NCBI GenBank assembly: GCA_036741355.1 | Contig: DAINSK010000060.1 | Location: 1 to 16,256 of the forward strand | Source: JBBRGK01 sp036741355 | GTDB lineage: Bacteria; Chloroflexota; Dehalococcoidia; CAUJGQ01 | DNA: 16,256 nt | Reading direction: 5' to 3' | Part shown: in pieces, positions 8,395-14,270 of the stretch | How positions within the stretch are numbered: the first letter of the stretch is position 1 | How the letters are laid out: every line of letters starts with the position of its first letter | Made by a program: the position numbers and the translations under genes | Notes under the pieces: model-generated | The model's database searches: none | What the model saw: the letters and a program-made list of their open reading frames with translations, nothing else | Told to the model about the DNA's origin: nothing

Positions 8395-8539
8395 GGCCGT
8401 CTCTCGCTATCTGTTTCCGTCGCTCGGGTCGCAGTAGCTACAAACCTACATCGACCAGAAGCGCATTGCCATTCCCCTTCGGCAGACCCAGACCTGTACA
8501 CACAATACGGCCGTCACTCTTCTTCCTCACCGGTTGCTG

Positions 8540-8545
8540 TAGAAT
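8540..8545 (+). promoter_or_regulatory. Candidate -10 box for a leaderless kinase mRNA
   Basis: TAGAAT lies nine bases before the ATG at 8555, and no Shine-Dalgarno sequence is present in between. That distance would put transcription start almost at the start codon, as in leaderless mRNAs. I see no clear -35 box. This is a motif match only. Confidence 0.28.
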
Positions 8546-8554
8546 CGCCCAACG

Positions 8555-9151
8555 ATGAACGATGCCGACCGTCATTCCCCGACGCTAGTCTTCATTGTTG
8601 GCCCGCCGGCGGTTGGCAAGATGACGGTCGGAGCTGAGCTGGCCCGCCGCACGGGACTGCTGCTCTTCCACAACCATCAGACCATTGAGCTCGTGCTGCG
8701 CTTCTTCCCGTTTGGAACGCCGCCATTTGGCCGGCTCGTCGACGAGTTTCGCCGGCGCATCTTGGAGGAGGTCGCTACGAGCGAACTGCCGGGGCTCATC
8801 TTCACGTATGTCTGGGCGTTCGATGACCCGAGGGAGGCCGCGACGGTGGAAGCCTACGCATCGATCTTTCGAACACGGGGCGGACGGGTCCTGTTCGTCG
8901 AGTTGGAGGCGTCGCTGGCGGAGCGGTTGCGTAGGAACGAGACAGAGTTTCGGCTGTCCGAGAAGCCATCCAAGCGTGACCTGGCATGGTCACGGCGGCA
9001 CCTGCTGGACGCGGAAACGAAATACCAGCTCAACTCGGCCGGACGGTTCGAAGGCCGCCCCGACTACCTGCACATCGAGAACACATCGCTCAGTCCCGAG
9101 GACGTGGCAGATAAGGTCATCGCGACGTTTGGGTTGCGCGCAGTCGTGTAA
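8555..9151 (+). CDS. Small P-loop AAA-type ATPase / kinase-like protein
   Basis: The protein has 198 residues. The Walker A loop GPPAVGKMT spans 16-24 after a hydrophobic strand (TLVFIVG). It is followed by LFHNHQTIELVL and FGRLVDEFRRRI, a pattern I associate with a family of small bacterial 'AAA family ATPases' related to nucleoside/shikimate-kinase-like P-loop proteins. VLFVELEAS is a probable second core strand. SEKPSKRDLAWSRRHLL, with its Arg/Lys pairs, could be a lid region. A phosphotransferase acting on a small molecule is likely, but the substrate is unknown. It stands alone, divergent from GGT, and lacks a ribosome binding site. Its 3' end overlaps a possible minus-strand gene. Confidence 0.8.
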   Translation: MNDADRHSPTLVFIVGPPAVGKMTVGAELARRTGLLLFHNHQTIELVLRFFPFGTPPFGRLVDEFRRRILEEVATSELPGLIFTYVWAFDDPREAATVEAYASIFRTRGGRVLFVELEASLAERLRRNETEFRLSEKPSKRDLAWSRRHLLDAETKYQLNSAGRFEGRPDYLHIENTSLSPEDVADKVIATFGLRAVV

Positions 9152-9422
9152 AGGCCTCTAGTTGCAGCAACGCGGCGAGAGACGGGACCTGATAACGGGC
9201 CATCAGCCAGCGTGCCCCGGACTCCGGAGTGCTGGACACTATGACGTGATAGAGTTCGCCGGGACTGGGGTTATCGGAGAGGGCAGCAAAGGACAGCGCG
9301 CTGGTCGATATGGTGTGCAGCGCGGCGCACAAACTGGTCTTGCAATCCCTGCGGACGCCGACCCGGTCCGCACGGATCAGGCGGCTGCTACCGTCGGCGT
9401 CGACCGTAATAACCGCCACCAC
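9117..9422 (-). CDS. Possible unknown protein, about 101 residues
   Basis: This frame is open from a GTG at 9422 to a TGA at 9117. Most codons end in G or C, as in the sure genes of this window, and the translation looks protein-like (ADRVGVRRDCKTSLCAALHT near the start, then GELYHVIVSSTPESGARWLM). Against it: no ribosome binding site at the GTG, overlap with the microprotein ORF upstream in another frame, and a 35-bp tail overlap with the kinase gene. The start could also lie elsewhere, or this could be the remnant of a longer gene. I know no family for it. The stretch 9152-9589 holds no other convincing gene apart from the microprotein. Confidence 0.35.
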   Translation of the reverse strand: MVAVITVDADGSSRLIRADRVGVRRDCKTSLCAALHTISTSALSFAALSDNPSPGELYHVIVSSTPESGARWLMARYQVPSLAALLQLEAFTRLRATQTSR

Positions 9423-9468
9423 CGAGCAGCAGCACAAGCACCAGCACAAGCAAAATAATGACCAGCAT
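9388..9468 (-). CDS. 26-residue hydrophobic microprotein
   Basis: The ATG at 9468 is preceded by a strong GAGGGGAG seven bases upstream. The product is 26 residues: MLVIILLVLVLVLLL, one membrane helix, then GGGGYYGRRRR and a stop. A hydrophobic helix followed by Gly-Gly-Tyr-Tyr and a basic tail recalls the N-terminal half of very small bacterial membrane proteins such as the DUF3309 type. Those usually have a second helix after the Gly/Tyr/Arg turn; here a TAG ends the frame. The basic tail predicts a cytoplasmic C-terminus. Function is unknown. The ribosome binding site and helix are good evidence that it is translated, but length this short limits certainty. Confidence 0.5.
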   Translation of the reverse strand: MLVIILLVLVLVLLLGGGGYYGRRRR

Positions 9469-9589
9469 CGTGGTTCTCCCCTCTATTCTTGTCTTGTCTT
9501 GCTAGCTCCAGCATAGGCGCGCGCGAAGCCGCCGCTATACTCACCCCCGTGGCAATTCCGCGGTCCGCAGCTACTCCCGAGTACTGCTT

Positions 9590-9709
9590 ATGGCGTGCGG
9601 CATGAACGCATTCGGTAGTCACAGAGAGATATTGGCGGAGTACATCGTGTCCGACCTGTTGCCAGACGAGATACGTCGAGGATTTGTCACCACCTCAGAC
9701 AGCGCCTAG
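9590..9709 (+). CDS. Short ORF upstream of and in frame with the next gene
   Basis: ATG at 9590 to TAG at 9707-9709 encodes 39 residues, ending HREILAEYIVSDLLPDEIRR then GFVTTSDSA. About two thirds of codons end in G or C, and the sequence looks like a genuine helix (AEYIVSDLLPDEI). There is no clear ribosome binding site for 9590 or for the in-frame ATG at 9602. A TATACT at 9536-9541 could be a -10 box. The frame continues past TAG into the next gene (GAT GTG CAG ATG). It may be a small gene coupled to the next one, or the 5' part of a gene broken by an amber codon. Confidence 0.35.
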   Translation: MACGMNAFGSHREILAEYIVSDLLPDEIRRGFVTTSDSA

Positions 9710-9718
9710 GATGTGCAG

Positions 9719-9922
9719 ATGGAAGCAATCCTGGCGGCGGTGCAGCCCTATGAGATCCACGGCACGCGCTACTTCCGCATCGCCTATGCACTTGCGGACG
9801 ACCCGGATCGCCTGGCCGAGGGCCGCGTCGCCGCCGAGGGTATTTACAGGGACCCGCAGCCGGGCGACCGCGTGGATATCCGCACTTTGCTCGGCATCAT
9901 CGACGAGGTGAAGAAGCTCTAG
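9719..9922 (+). CDS. Small conserved-looking soluble protein, 67 residues
   Basis: I choose the ATG at 9719 because AGGA (9708-9711) lies seven bases before it; a GTG at 9713 is the alternative. The protein opens MEAILAAVQPYEIHGTRYFR and continues through RIAYALADDPDR and RDPQPGDRVDIRTLLGIIDE. The 'QPGDRV' turn between two strand-like segments, with an 'EIHGTRYFRI' strand pair before it, suggests a small beta-barrel such as an OB- or SH3-like fold. It has no signal or membrane segment. I cannot name a family. The AGGA overlaps the TAG of the preceding in-frame ORF, which would allow coupled translation. Confidence 0.6.
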   Translation: MEAILAAVQPYEIHGTRYFRIAYALADDPDRLAEGRVAAEGIYRDPQPGDRVDIRTLLGIIDEVKKL

Positions 9923-10022
9923 TTCGTGCTTATTAATCCCGACGTAGGCCGCCGTGCACAGTAGTTCGTGCCACATCAGCCCGCCTTGCGTGAACAAACG
10001 CGGGTACGAAAGAGAGCGGCCG

Positions 10023-10226
10023 ATGCCCGTCCTCACGTCGACCAGGTCTCGCTGGTTCCCCCGTAGCGCCGCGACGCTGATCGCCGCGCTGCTCACGCTG
10101 GGCATCGCTCTCCTGCCGGGTACCGGCCGCGCCGACCCCTGGTCGCGGACCCCGCAGCAGAAGACGGTAGAACAGTACTACATCCTGCTCTCCAGCGGCG
10201 CCTATACGGGCTTGTATGACGTGTAA
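10023..10226 (+). CDS. Short secreted protein, possibly truncated NTF2-like
   Basis: The ATG at 10023 follows AGAGAG at about six bases. The 67-residue product has a classical Sec signal: basic N-region (TRSRWFPR), hydrophobic core (AATLIAALLTLGIALL) and a likely cut after GTGRA. The mature part is only about 31 residues: DPWSRTPQQKTVEQYYILL then SSGAYTGLYDV. The pattern 'TPQQ.VEQYY.LLSSG.Y.G.YD' resembles the first helices of extracytoplasmic NTF2-like domains, which normally run another 80-100 residues. The TAA after YDV may therefore mark a truncated gene. The next frames to 10371 do not clearly continue the fold. No convincing terminator is seen before the convergent SDR gene. Confidence 0.5.
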   Translation: MPVLTSTRSRWFPRSAATLIAALLTLGIALLPGTGRADPWSRTPQQKTVEQYYILLSSGAYTGLYDV

Positions 10227-10284
10227 CATCGCATCAGCTGCTACAGTGCTGCAGACATTATTGACGCGACGAGGTTTAGTCGAA

Positions 10285-10309
10285 CACCCGGTCGTGCGGC
10301 ACCCGGTCG
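10285..10309. repeat. Short direct repeat CACCCGGTCG
   Basis: CACCCGGTCG occurs at 10285-10294 and again at 10300-10309, a 15-bp period, in the spacer between the short secreted protein and the SDR gene. It is too short to assign a role and may be chance. Confidence 0.3.
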
Positions 10310-10371
10310 CTGGCGCCCGTTCGCTGTAATTCCCGCGTCACCGGCATCCGCAGGCCCGTACAATTCAGCAG

Positions 10372-11136
10372 TTACTTCGGCGGCAGCCGCAGAGCGCCGT
10401 CCAGGCGGATCGTCTCGCCGTTGATCATCGGGTTTTCGACAATCGCCTTCACGAGCGCGGCGTACTCGATCGGCTTGCCCAGCCGGTGTGGGTGCGGCAC
10501 ATCGGCAAAGAGGGCTGCGCGAACGTCGGGGGACAAGCCGCCGAGCATGGGCGTGTCGAAGATCCCGGGCGCGATCGTATTGACCCGCACCAGCAACGAG
10601 GCGAGGTCTCGGGCGATAGGCAGCGTCATCCCTACAACGCCGCCCTTAGAGGCGGAGTATGCTGCCTGTCCGATCTGACCTTCGAAGGCTGCTACGCTTG
10701 CGGTGTTGACGATCGCGCCGCGTTCGCCATCGATCGGCTCCTGTTCGGCCATCCTCGCGGCGGCCAGCCGAATGACGTTGAACGTGCCGATGAGGTTGAC
10801 ATGAATCACCCGTGCGAACTGGTCCAACCGCGCCGGACCGCTCCTGCTCACCGTCCGCGCGGCGGTGGCGATACCGGCGCAGTTGACGACGATGTGCAAC
10901 CCGCCGAAGCGCTCGAAAGCCGCGTCTACCGCGGACGTTACCTGCTCTTCGTTGGTGACGTCGGCGGGCGCCCAGTGCACCCGTTCGCCGAGCACTTTAG
11001 CAACCTCGGCGCCCGGCTGATTCGGCAGATCAACGATCACGGCACTGGCGCCGTTCTCGACCAGCATCTCAACTGTTGCGCGTCCCAACCCCGACGCTCC
11101 GCCCGTAACCAGGCCCACTCTTCCCCTAATTTGCAT
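10372..11136 (-). CDS. SDR oxidoreductase, HSD10-type 3-hydroxyacyl-CoA dehydrogenase
   Basis: This is a 254-residue classical short-chain dehydrogenase. It has the cofactor loop TGGASGLG (11-18), Asp36 at the end of the second strand (favouring NAD+), NCAG (85-88), Asn114, Ser147 and the YSASK motif (Tyr160, Lys164). The segments 'GERGAIVNTASVAAFEGQIG', 'KGGVVGMTLPIARDLA' and the tail 'VENPMINGETIRLDGALRL' are typical of type II 3-hydroxyacyl-CoA dehydrogenases (HSD17B10-like), which act in beta-oxidation of straight or 2-methyl-branched acyl-CoAs. The start has GGAG eight bases upstream. It reads LASLLVRVNTIAP where relatives have a longer 'GIRV' turn. Upstream lies a triple palindromic repeat that may be its control region. 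Confidence 0.9.
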   Translation of the reverse strand: MQIRGRVGLVTGGASGLGRATVEMLVENGASAVIVDLPNQPGAEVAKVLGERVHWAPADVTNEEQVTSAVDAAFERFGGLHIVVNCAGIATAARTVSRSGPARLDQFARVIHVNLIGTFNVIRLAAARMAEQEPIDGERGAIVNTASVAAFEGQIGQAAYSASKGGVVGMTLPIARDLASLLVRVNTIAPGIFDTPMLGGLSPDVRAALFADVPHPHRLGKPIEYAALVKAIVENPMINGETIRLDGALRLPPK

Positions 11137-11157
11137 GTAAGGTCTCCATCTAAAGTC

Positions 11158-11246
11158 TACCCCTATGCCTAACGGGGGGTACTGGTACCCCTATGCCTAA
11201 CGGCCGGTACGCGTACTGGTACCCCTACGCCTAACGGAGGTACCGG
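11158..11246. repeat. Three tandem 27-34 bp repeats with GTAC palindromes
   Basis: Units lie at 11158-11185, 11186-11219 and 11220-11246. Each opens with TACCCCTAYGCCTAACGG and ends with a GTAC-rich dyad. The first junction is a perfect palindrome, GGGGTAC-TG-GTACCCC (11176-11191); the second contains GTACGCGTAC (11207-11216) and GTAC-TG-GTAC (11213-11222); the third ends in GGTACC. They start 22 bp upstream of the SDR ATG, on its promoter side. Tandem operators for a regulator of that gene are plausible but unproven. Confidence 0.7.
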
Positions 11247-11260
11247 TCCGACGGTCATCC

Positions 11261-11285
11261 GGGGCTCGCCCCACGATGGAGCCCC
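11261..11285. repeat. Hairpin in the intergenic spacer
   Basis: GGGGCTC (11261-11267) pairs with GAGCCCC (11279-11285) around an 11-base loop. No T-run follows on either strand, so it is not a standard terminator. It is next to the larger palindrome and probably part of the same repeat element. Confidence 0.45.
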
Positions 11286-11296
11286 GAACTCAAGCT

Positions 11297-11328
11297 CCCT
11301 CTTGCCCCCAGAATTGGGGGAAAGAGGG
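11297..11328. repeat. REP-like palindrome with CCCCCAGAATTGGGGG core
   Basis: Arms at 11297-11310 and 11315-11328 pair over 14 bases with one mismatch around a GAAT loop. The context, CTCCCTCTTGCCCCCAGAAT then GGGGGAAAGAGGGTCGGGGAG, matches the style of palindromes scattered between genes in Chloroflexota genomes. It lies downstream of the cyclase gene end. No T-run follows on either strand, so a repeat element is likelier than a terminator. Confidence 0.6.
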
Positions 11329-11353
11329 TCGGGGAGATAGGGGGCCGTCCCAC

Positions 11354-11374
11354 GATTGCCGACTGCCGATTGCC
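11354..11374. repeat. Heptamer tandem repeat GAYTGCC x3
   Basis: GATTGCC, GACTGCC and GATTGCC follow one another without spacing, just downstream of the cyclase stop codon. Such 7-bp runs often border dispersed intergenic repeats; no function is implied. Confidence 0.5.
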
Positions 11375-11384
11375 CACGTCCGTC

Positions 11385-12359
11385 TCACTTGACCGCAACC
11401 GCGTTTGGCGGCGATCCGATGCCGCCGGGCACGTGCAGCGGCGCGGAGGCCAGGAAGCAGTCGAAGACACCGTCCGCCTCGCTGTCGGCGGCGAGCGCCT
11501 CGAGGTCCCACATTTCGCCAAAAGGCATGCCGAGATAGGCAAGCGCCCGCACATGCAGCCAGCCGGTGGCCGGATCTGAAGGGTTGAATTCGACCGTCGG
11601 ACTGTCACCCGCTACGGCCGCGATCCGGTGGTCCCACAGCCAGCCGGCCATGCTCATGCTGGCATCGAGGCCGGGAAACGCCATTTCGTTCTGCATCGCT
11701 ACGCGCGCCGAGCGGTCGCACACCAAGTAGTTTTCGGTCCAGCCGCAACGAACCAGCAAGATATCGCCTGGCCTGATCTCGACGCCCTCGGATCTGGCGA
11801 CTTCTTCTAAAAGCTCTGTGCCGATGCGGAACGGCGTGCGCGCGTCGATCGGTTCGCCCTTGTTGCGCTGGTGACGCGCGACGTCGAGCAAGACGCCACG
11901 TCCGGCGATCCCCCGTCGCGCAAGGTGTTCGATGCCGTTGCGCTGGCCCGTGCGAACCTGCTCGCGGGTGGCGAAGTTGTAGTAGCCGTAGCGCGGGTGT
12001 CCCGCGTGCGCCAGGCTATCCCACTGGCTGGAGCGCTGGGGATAGAAGTTGTCGAGCCAGTCGTCCATCGCCATGCCGCCGGCCATCTCGACGACGGTGT
12101 GTTTGTGGGCGCCCCGACCGAAAAGCGGCGGATCGGGCAGGTCGATGCGCCAGTTGAGCCCAAAGCTGATGCCCTTGCGGACACATGCCGCTGCCGCGGT
12201 TACTCGCGCCGGCGTCAGGAAGTTGATCGTGCCAAGCTGGTCGTCTTTGCCAAACAGTCCCCAGTTTGAGCCGCGAGGAGCGTCAGAACGCTCGGAGAGC
12301 TCCGCGTAGCTCGGTAGCCCGTCGGGGGAATCCGACAATGAATTTGCTGCGTCGGGCAT
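11385..12359 (-). CDS. Cyclase / kynurenine formamidase-like metal-dependent hydrolase
   Basis: I use the ATG at 12359, with GGAGG nine bases upstream; the frame stays open to 12488 without family-like sequence. The 324-residue protein fits the PF04199 cyclase family: NWGLFGKDDQLGTIN (32-46), SSQWDSLAHAGH (110-121), GRGVLLDVA (153-161), RPGDILLVRCGW (196-207), AGDSPTVE (250-257) and GMPFGEMWDLEAL (277-289). Members hydrolyse amides or esters, for example N-formylkynurenine, with zinc or manganese. The usual HxGTHxDxxxH ligand motif here reads Q108-R-S-S-Q112-W-D114-S-L-A-H118: the two early histidines are glutamines while Asp and the last His remain. Metal use or substrate may therefore differ. 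It is in the same orientation as the SDR gene, across the repeat spacer. Confidence 0.85.
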   Translation of the reverse strand: MPDAANSLSDSPDGLPSYAELSERSDAPRGSNWGLFGKDDQLGTINFLTPARVTAAAACVRKGISFGLNWRIDLPDPPLFGRGAHKHTVVEMAGGMAMDDWLDNFYPQRSSQWDSLAHAGHPRYGYYNFATREQVRTGQRNGIEHLARRGIAGRGVLLDVARHQRNKGEPIDARTPFRIGTELLEEVARSEGVEIRPGDILLVRCGWTENYLVCDRSARVAMQNEMAFPGLDASMSMAGWLWDHRIAAVAGDSPTVEFNPSDPATGWLHVRALAYLGMPFGEMWDLEALAADSEADGVFDCFLASAPLHVPGGIGSPPNAVAVK

Positions 12360-12507
12360 GTGTACCATCCTCCATTCCATCCCCTGGGTTGCGCACGGGG
12401 ACCGCAACGTGTCCACGATAACGCCTGACGTTGGCTCGTGCACGGGGGCAGAAGAGCGTTGGGAAAGCGAGTTGTCTTTTGCGGGCAAGCACCGTTACAC
12501 ACGTCTG

Positions 12508-12534
12508 TTGCCTTCGCTGGACCCCGTGTAGGAT
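12508..12534 (+). promoter_or_regulatory. Candidate promoter for the DUF47-PiT operon
   Basis: TTGCCT (12508-12513) and TAGGAT (12529-12534) are spaced by 15 bp, short of the ideal 17, about 50 bp before the GTG of the DUF47 gene and in the divergent spacer with the cyclase gene. No Pho box was recognised. Weak evidence. Confidence 0.25.
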
Positions 12535-12586
12535 GAACGGGGAACGCGACCGGCTCTGAATCGCGCAGCCGTATAGAGGGAATTTC

Positions 12587-13213
12587 GTGCCACGTTTCGG
12601 ATTGCCGATTGGCGAGGACAAGTTCTATTCGCTGCTGGGCCAGGCTGCCGACAACGTACTGGCGGCGGGTCTGCTGCTCGTCGAAACGATGGACGATTTT
12701 GCGCACCTGGGCATGCGCGCCGACCGGATGCGGGAGCTCGAGCACCAGGGCGACTTCCTCACACACCAGGTGATGAACCAGCTGCAGAAGAGCTTCGTAA
12801 CGCCGATCGACCGCGAAGATATCGCCCTGCTGGCGCAGCGCCTGGACGATGTGCTCGACCACATCGAAGCCGCGGTAACGGCGCTCTGTGATTACGAGAT
12901 CGCCGCGCCGACCCCGACCGCACGCGAGATGGCCGCCGTAATCCAGAAAACTGGCACGGCGCTGCAGGAGGCGATGGCGCACATCCGCCGCGCCGATTTA
13001 AAGGCGGTGCTGCCGATCACAGTAGAGATCAACCGACTCGAAAACCAGGGGGACCAGTTGTTCCGGGCCGCAATGCGTGACCTTTTTCAGAATCAGGAGG
13101 ACGTGCGCGATATCATCAAATGGCGCGAAGTGTACGACGAGCTCGAAGCCGCGACCGACAGCGCCGAAGACGTGGCCAACGTCATGGAAGGCGTCGTTCT
13201 CAAATACGGCTAA
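12587..13213 (+). CDS. DUF47 family PhoU-like phosphate transport regulator
   Basis: The protein has 208 residues, the normal DUF47 length, and is all-helical with no membrane segment. Diagnostic pieces are ELEHQGDFLTHQVMNQL (about 50-66), TPIDREDIALLAQRLDDVLD (72-91), RLENQGDQLFRAAMRDLF and KWREVYDELEAATDSAEDVA near the end. The repeated E..GD and acidic helices correspond to PhoU-type metal-binding surfaces. The start is GTG, with GAGGG six bases upstream. The phosphate permease gene follows after 12 bp. DUF47 proteins are commonly paired with PiT permeases and are thought to control or assist them, so that role is a strong contextual inference. Confidence 0.93.
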   Translation: MPRFGLPIGEDKFYSLLGQAADNVLAAGLLLVETMDDFAHLGMRADRMRELEHQGDFLTHQVMNQLQKSFVTPIDREDIALLAQRLDDVLDHIEAAVTALCDYEIAAPTPTAREMAAVIQKTGTALQEAMAHIRRADLKAVLPITVEINRLENQGDQLFRAAMRDLFQNQEDVRDIIKWREVYDELEAATDSAEDVANVMEGVVLKYG

Positions 13214-13225
13214 GAGGGAGCGTTT

Positions 13226-14227
13226 GTGAATCTGGGCCTCGTCGGCGTCATTCTCATTATCGGCGTCGCCCTGATCTTCGACTTCATCAACGGCATGCAC
13301 GATGCCGCGAATTCCATTGCCACTGTCGTCGCCACGCGTGTTCTGCGTCCGTACCAGGCGGTTATCTGGGCCGCCTTCTTCAATTTCGCGGCCGCGTTCA
13401 TTTTTGGTCTCAGCGTCGCCAATACCGTTGGCAAGGGTGTCATCAGGACCGATATCGTCGACGAGCGCATGATCCTCGCGGCGCTGATCGGCGCCATCAT
13501 CTGGGACATGCTCACCTGGTACTGGGGGCTCCCATCAAGCTCTTCGCACGCGCTCATCGGCGGCTTGGTTGGCGCTGCGGTGGTCAAAGCCGGTTGGAGC
13601 GCCGTCGTCGCGACGGGACTGAAAAAGACCGGCATTTTCATCGTCGTGTCACCAATCCTGGGATTCTTCCTCGCGTCGCTCATCGCCAGTCTTCTGCGCA
13701 CGATCTTTCGAAATGTACGGCCGGCCCTGGCGAATCCCACGTTTCGCCGTCTGCAGCTCTTATCGGCCGCCGGGTACTCACTGTCCCACGGCGCCAACGA
13801 CGCCCAAAAGACGATGGGTGTGATCAGCGTGCTCTTGCTGTCGACGGGGCATATGGCCGGCAAGTTCGCCGTGCCCCGCTGGGTGGAGTTCGCCTGCTAC
13901 ACCGCCATCTCGTTGGGCACTATGGCCGGGGGCTGGCGGATCGTTCGCACTATGGGATCGCGACTGACCGCCATCGAGCCCTACGGAGGTTTTAGCGCCG
14001 AAGCCGCGGCCGCCGCCTCGATCATCTTTGCCGCGCAGCTGGGTGTGCCCGTGAGTACGACGCACACGATTGCGGGCGCGATTGCAGGCGTGGGCACGGC
14101 GCGTCGGGCGTCGGCAGTGCGGTGGAGATTGGCACAGTCTATCGTTTGGGCGTGGGTTCTCACCATTCCCGCCGCAGCCGGGGTGGCCGCGATGATCTGG
14201 TTGCTGCTGCGGCTCATTCCTTCGTGA
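13226..14227 (+). CDS. Inorganic phosphate transporter, PiT family
   Basis: The protein has 333 residues with about nine or ten hydrophobic segments, the size of compact bacterial PiT proteins. Both inverted-repeat signatures are present: NGMHDAANSIATVV (22-35) in the first helix and SHGANDAQKTMG (187-198) in the middle. GLPSSSSHALIGG (101-113) and GVPVSTTHTIAGAI in the second half are the paired phosphate-site motifs. The family carries phosphate, often as a metal complex, across the inner membrane with H+ or Na+. The start is GTG with AGGGAG five bases upstream. It follows the DUF47 gene by 12 bp and is surely co-transcribed with it. The linker between the halves is short, so there is no large cytoplasmic domain. 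Confidence 0.95.
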   Translation: MNLGLVGVILIIGVALIFDFINGMHDAANSIATVVATRVLRPYQAVIWAAFFNFAAAFIFGLSVANTVGKGVIRTDIVDERMILAALIGAIIWDMLTWYWGLPSSSSHALIGGLVGAAVVKAGWSAVVATGLKKTGIFIVVSPILGFFLASLIASLLRTIFRNVRPALANPTFRRLQLLSAAGYSLSHGANDAQKTMGVISVLLLSTGHMAGKFAVPRWVEFACYTAISLGTMAGGWRIVRTMGSRLTAIEPYGGFSAEAAAAASIIFAAQLGVPVSTTHTIAGAIAGVGTARRASAVRWRLAQSIVWAWVLTIPAAAGVAAMIWLLLRLIPS

Positions 14228-14270
14228 GTGTAATCTGCTGATAAGAACCGGGTAGGCGAAAGGCCGGTAC

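Noticed and set aside
9707..9709. Pyrrolysine-type recoding of the TAG
   Set aside because: No methyltransferase context and no tRNA-Pyl or pyl genes are seen; coupling or a nonsense mutation is simpler.
11158..11246. CRISPR array
   Set aside because: Units are directly tandem with variable length, no unique spacers of constant size, and no cas genes nearby.
11297..11328. Intrinsic terminator of the cyclase gene
   Set aside because: A strong stem, but no T-run follows on either strand, so a REP-like repeat fits better.
12360..12488. N-terminal extension of the cyclase from the ATG at 12488
   Set aside because: The extra 43 residues do not resemble the family, and GGAGG is placed for the ATG at 12359.
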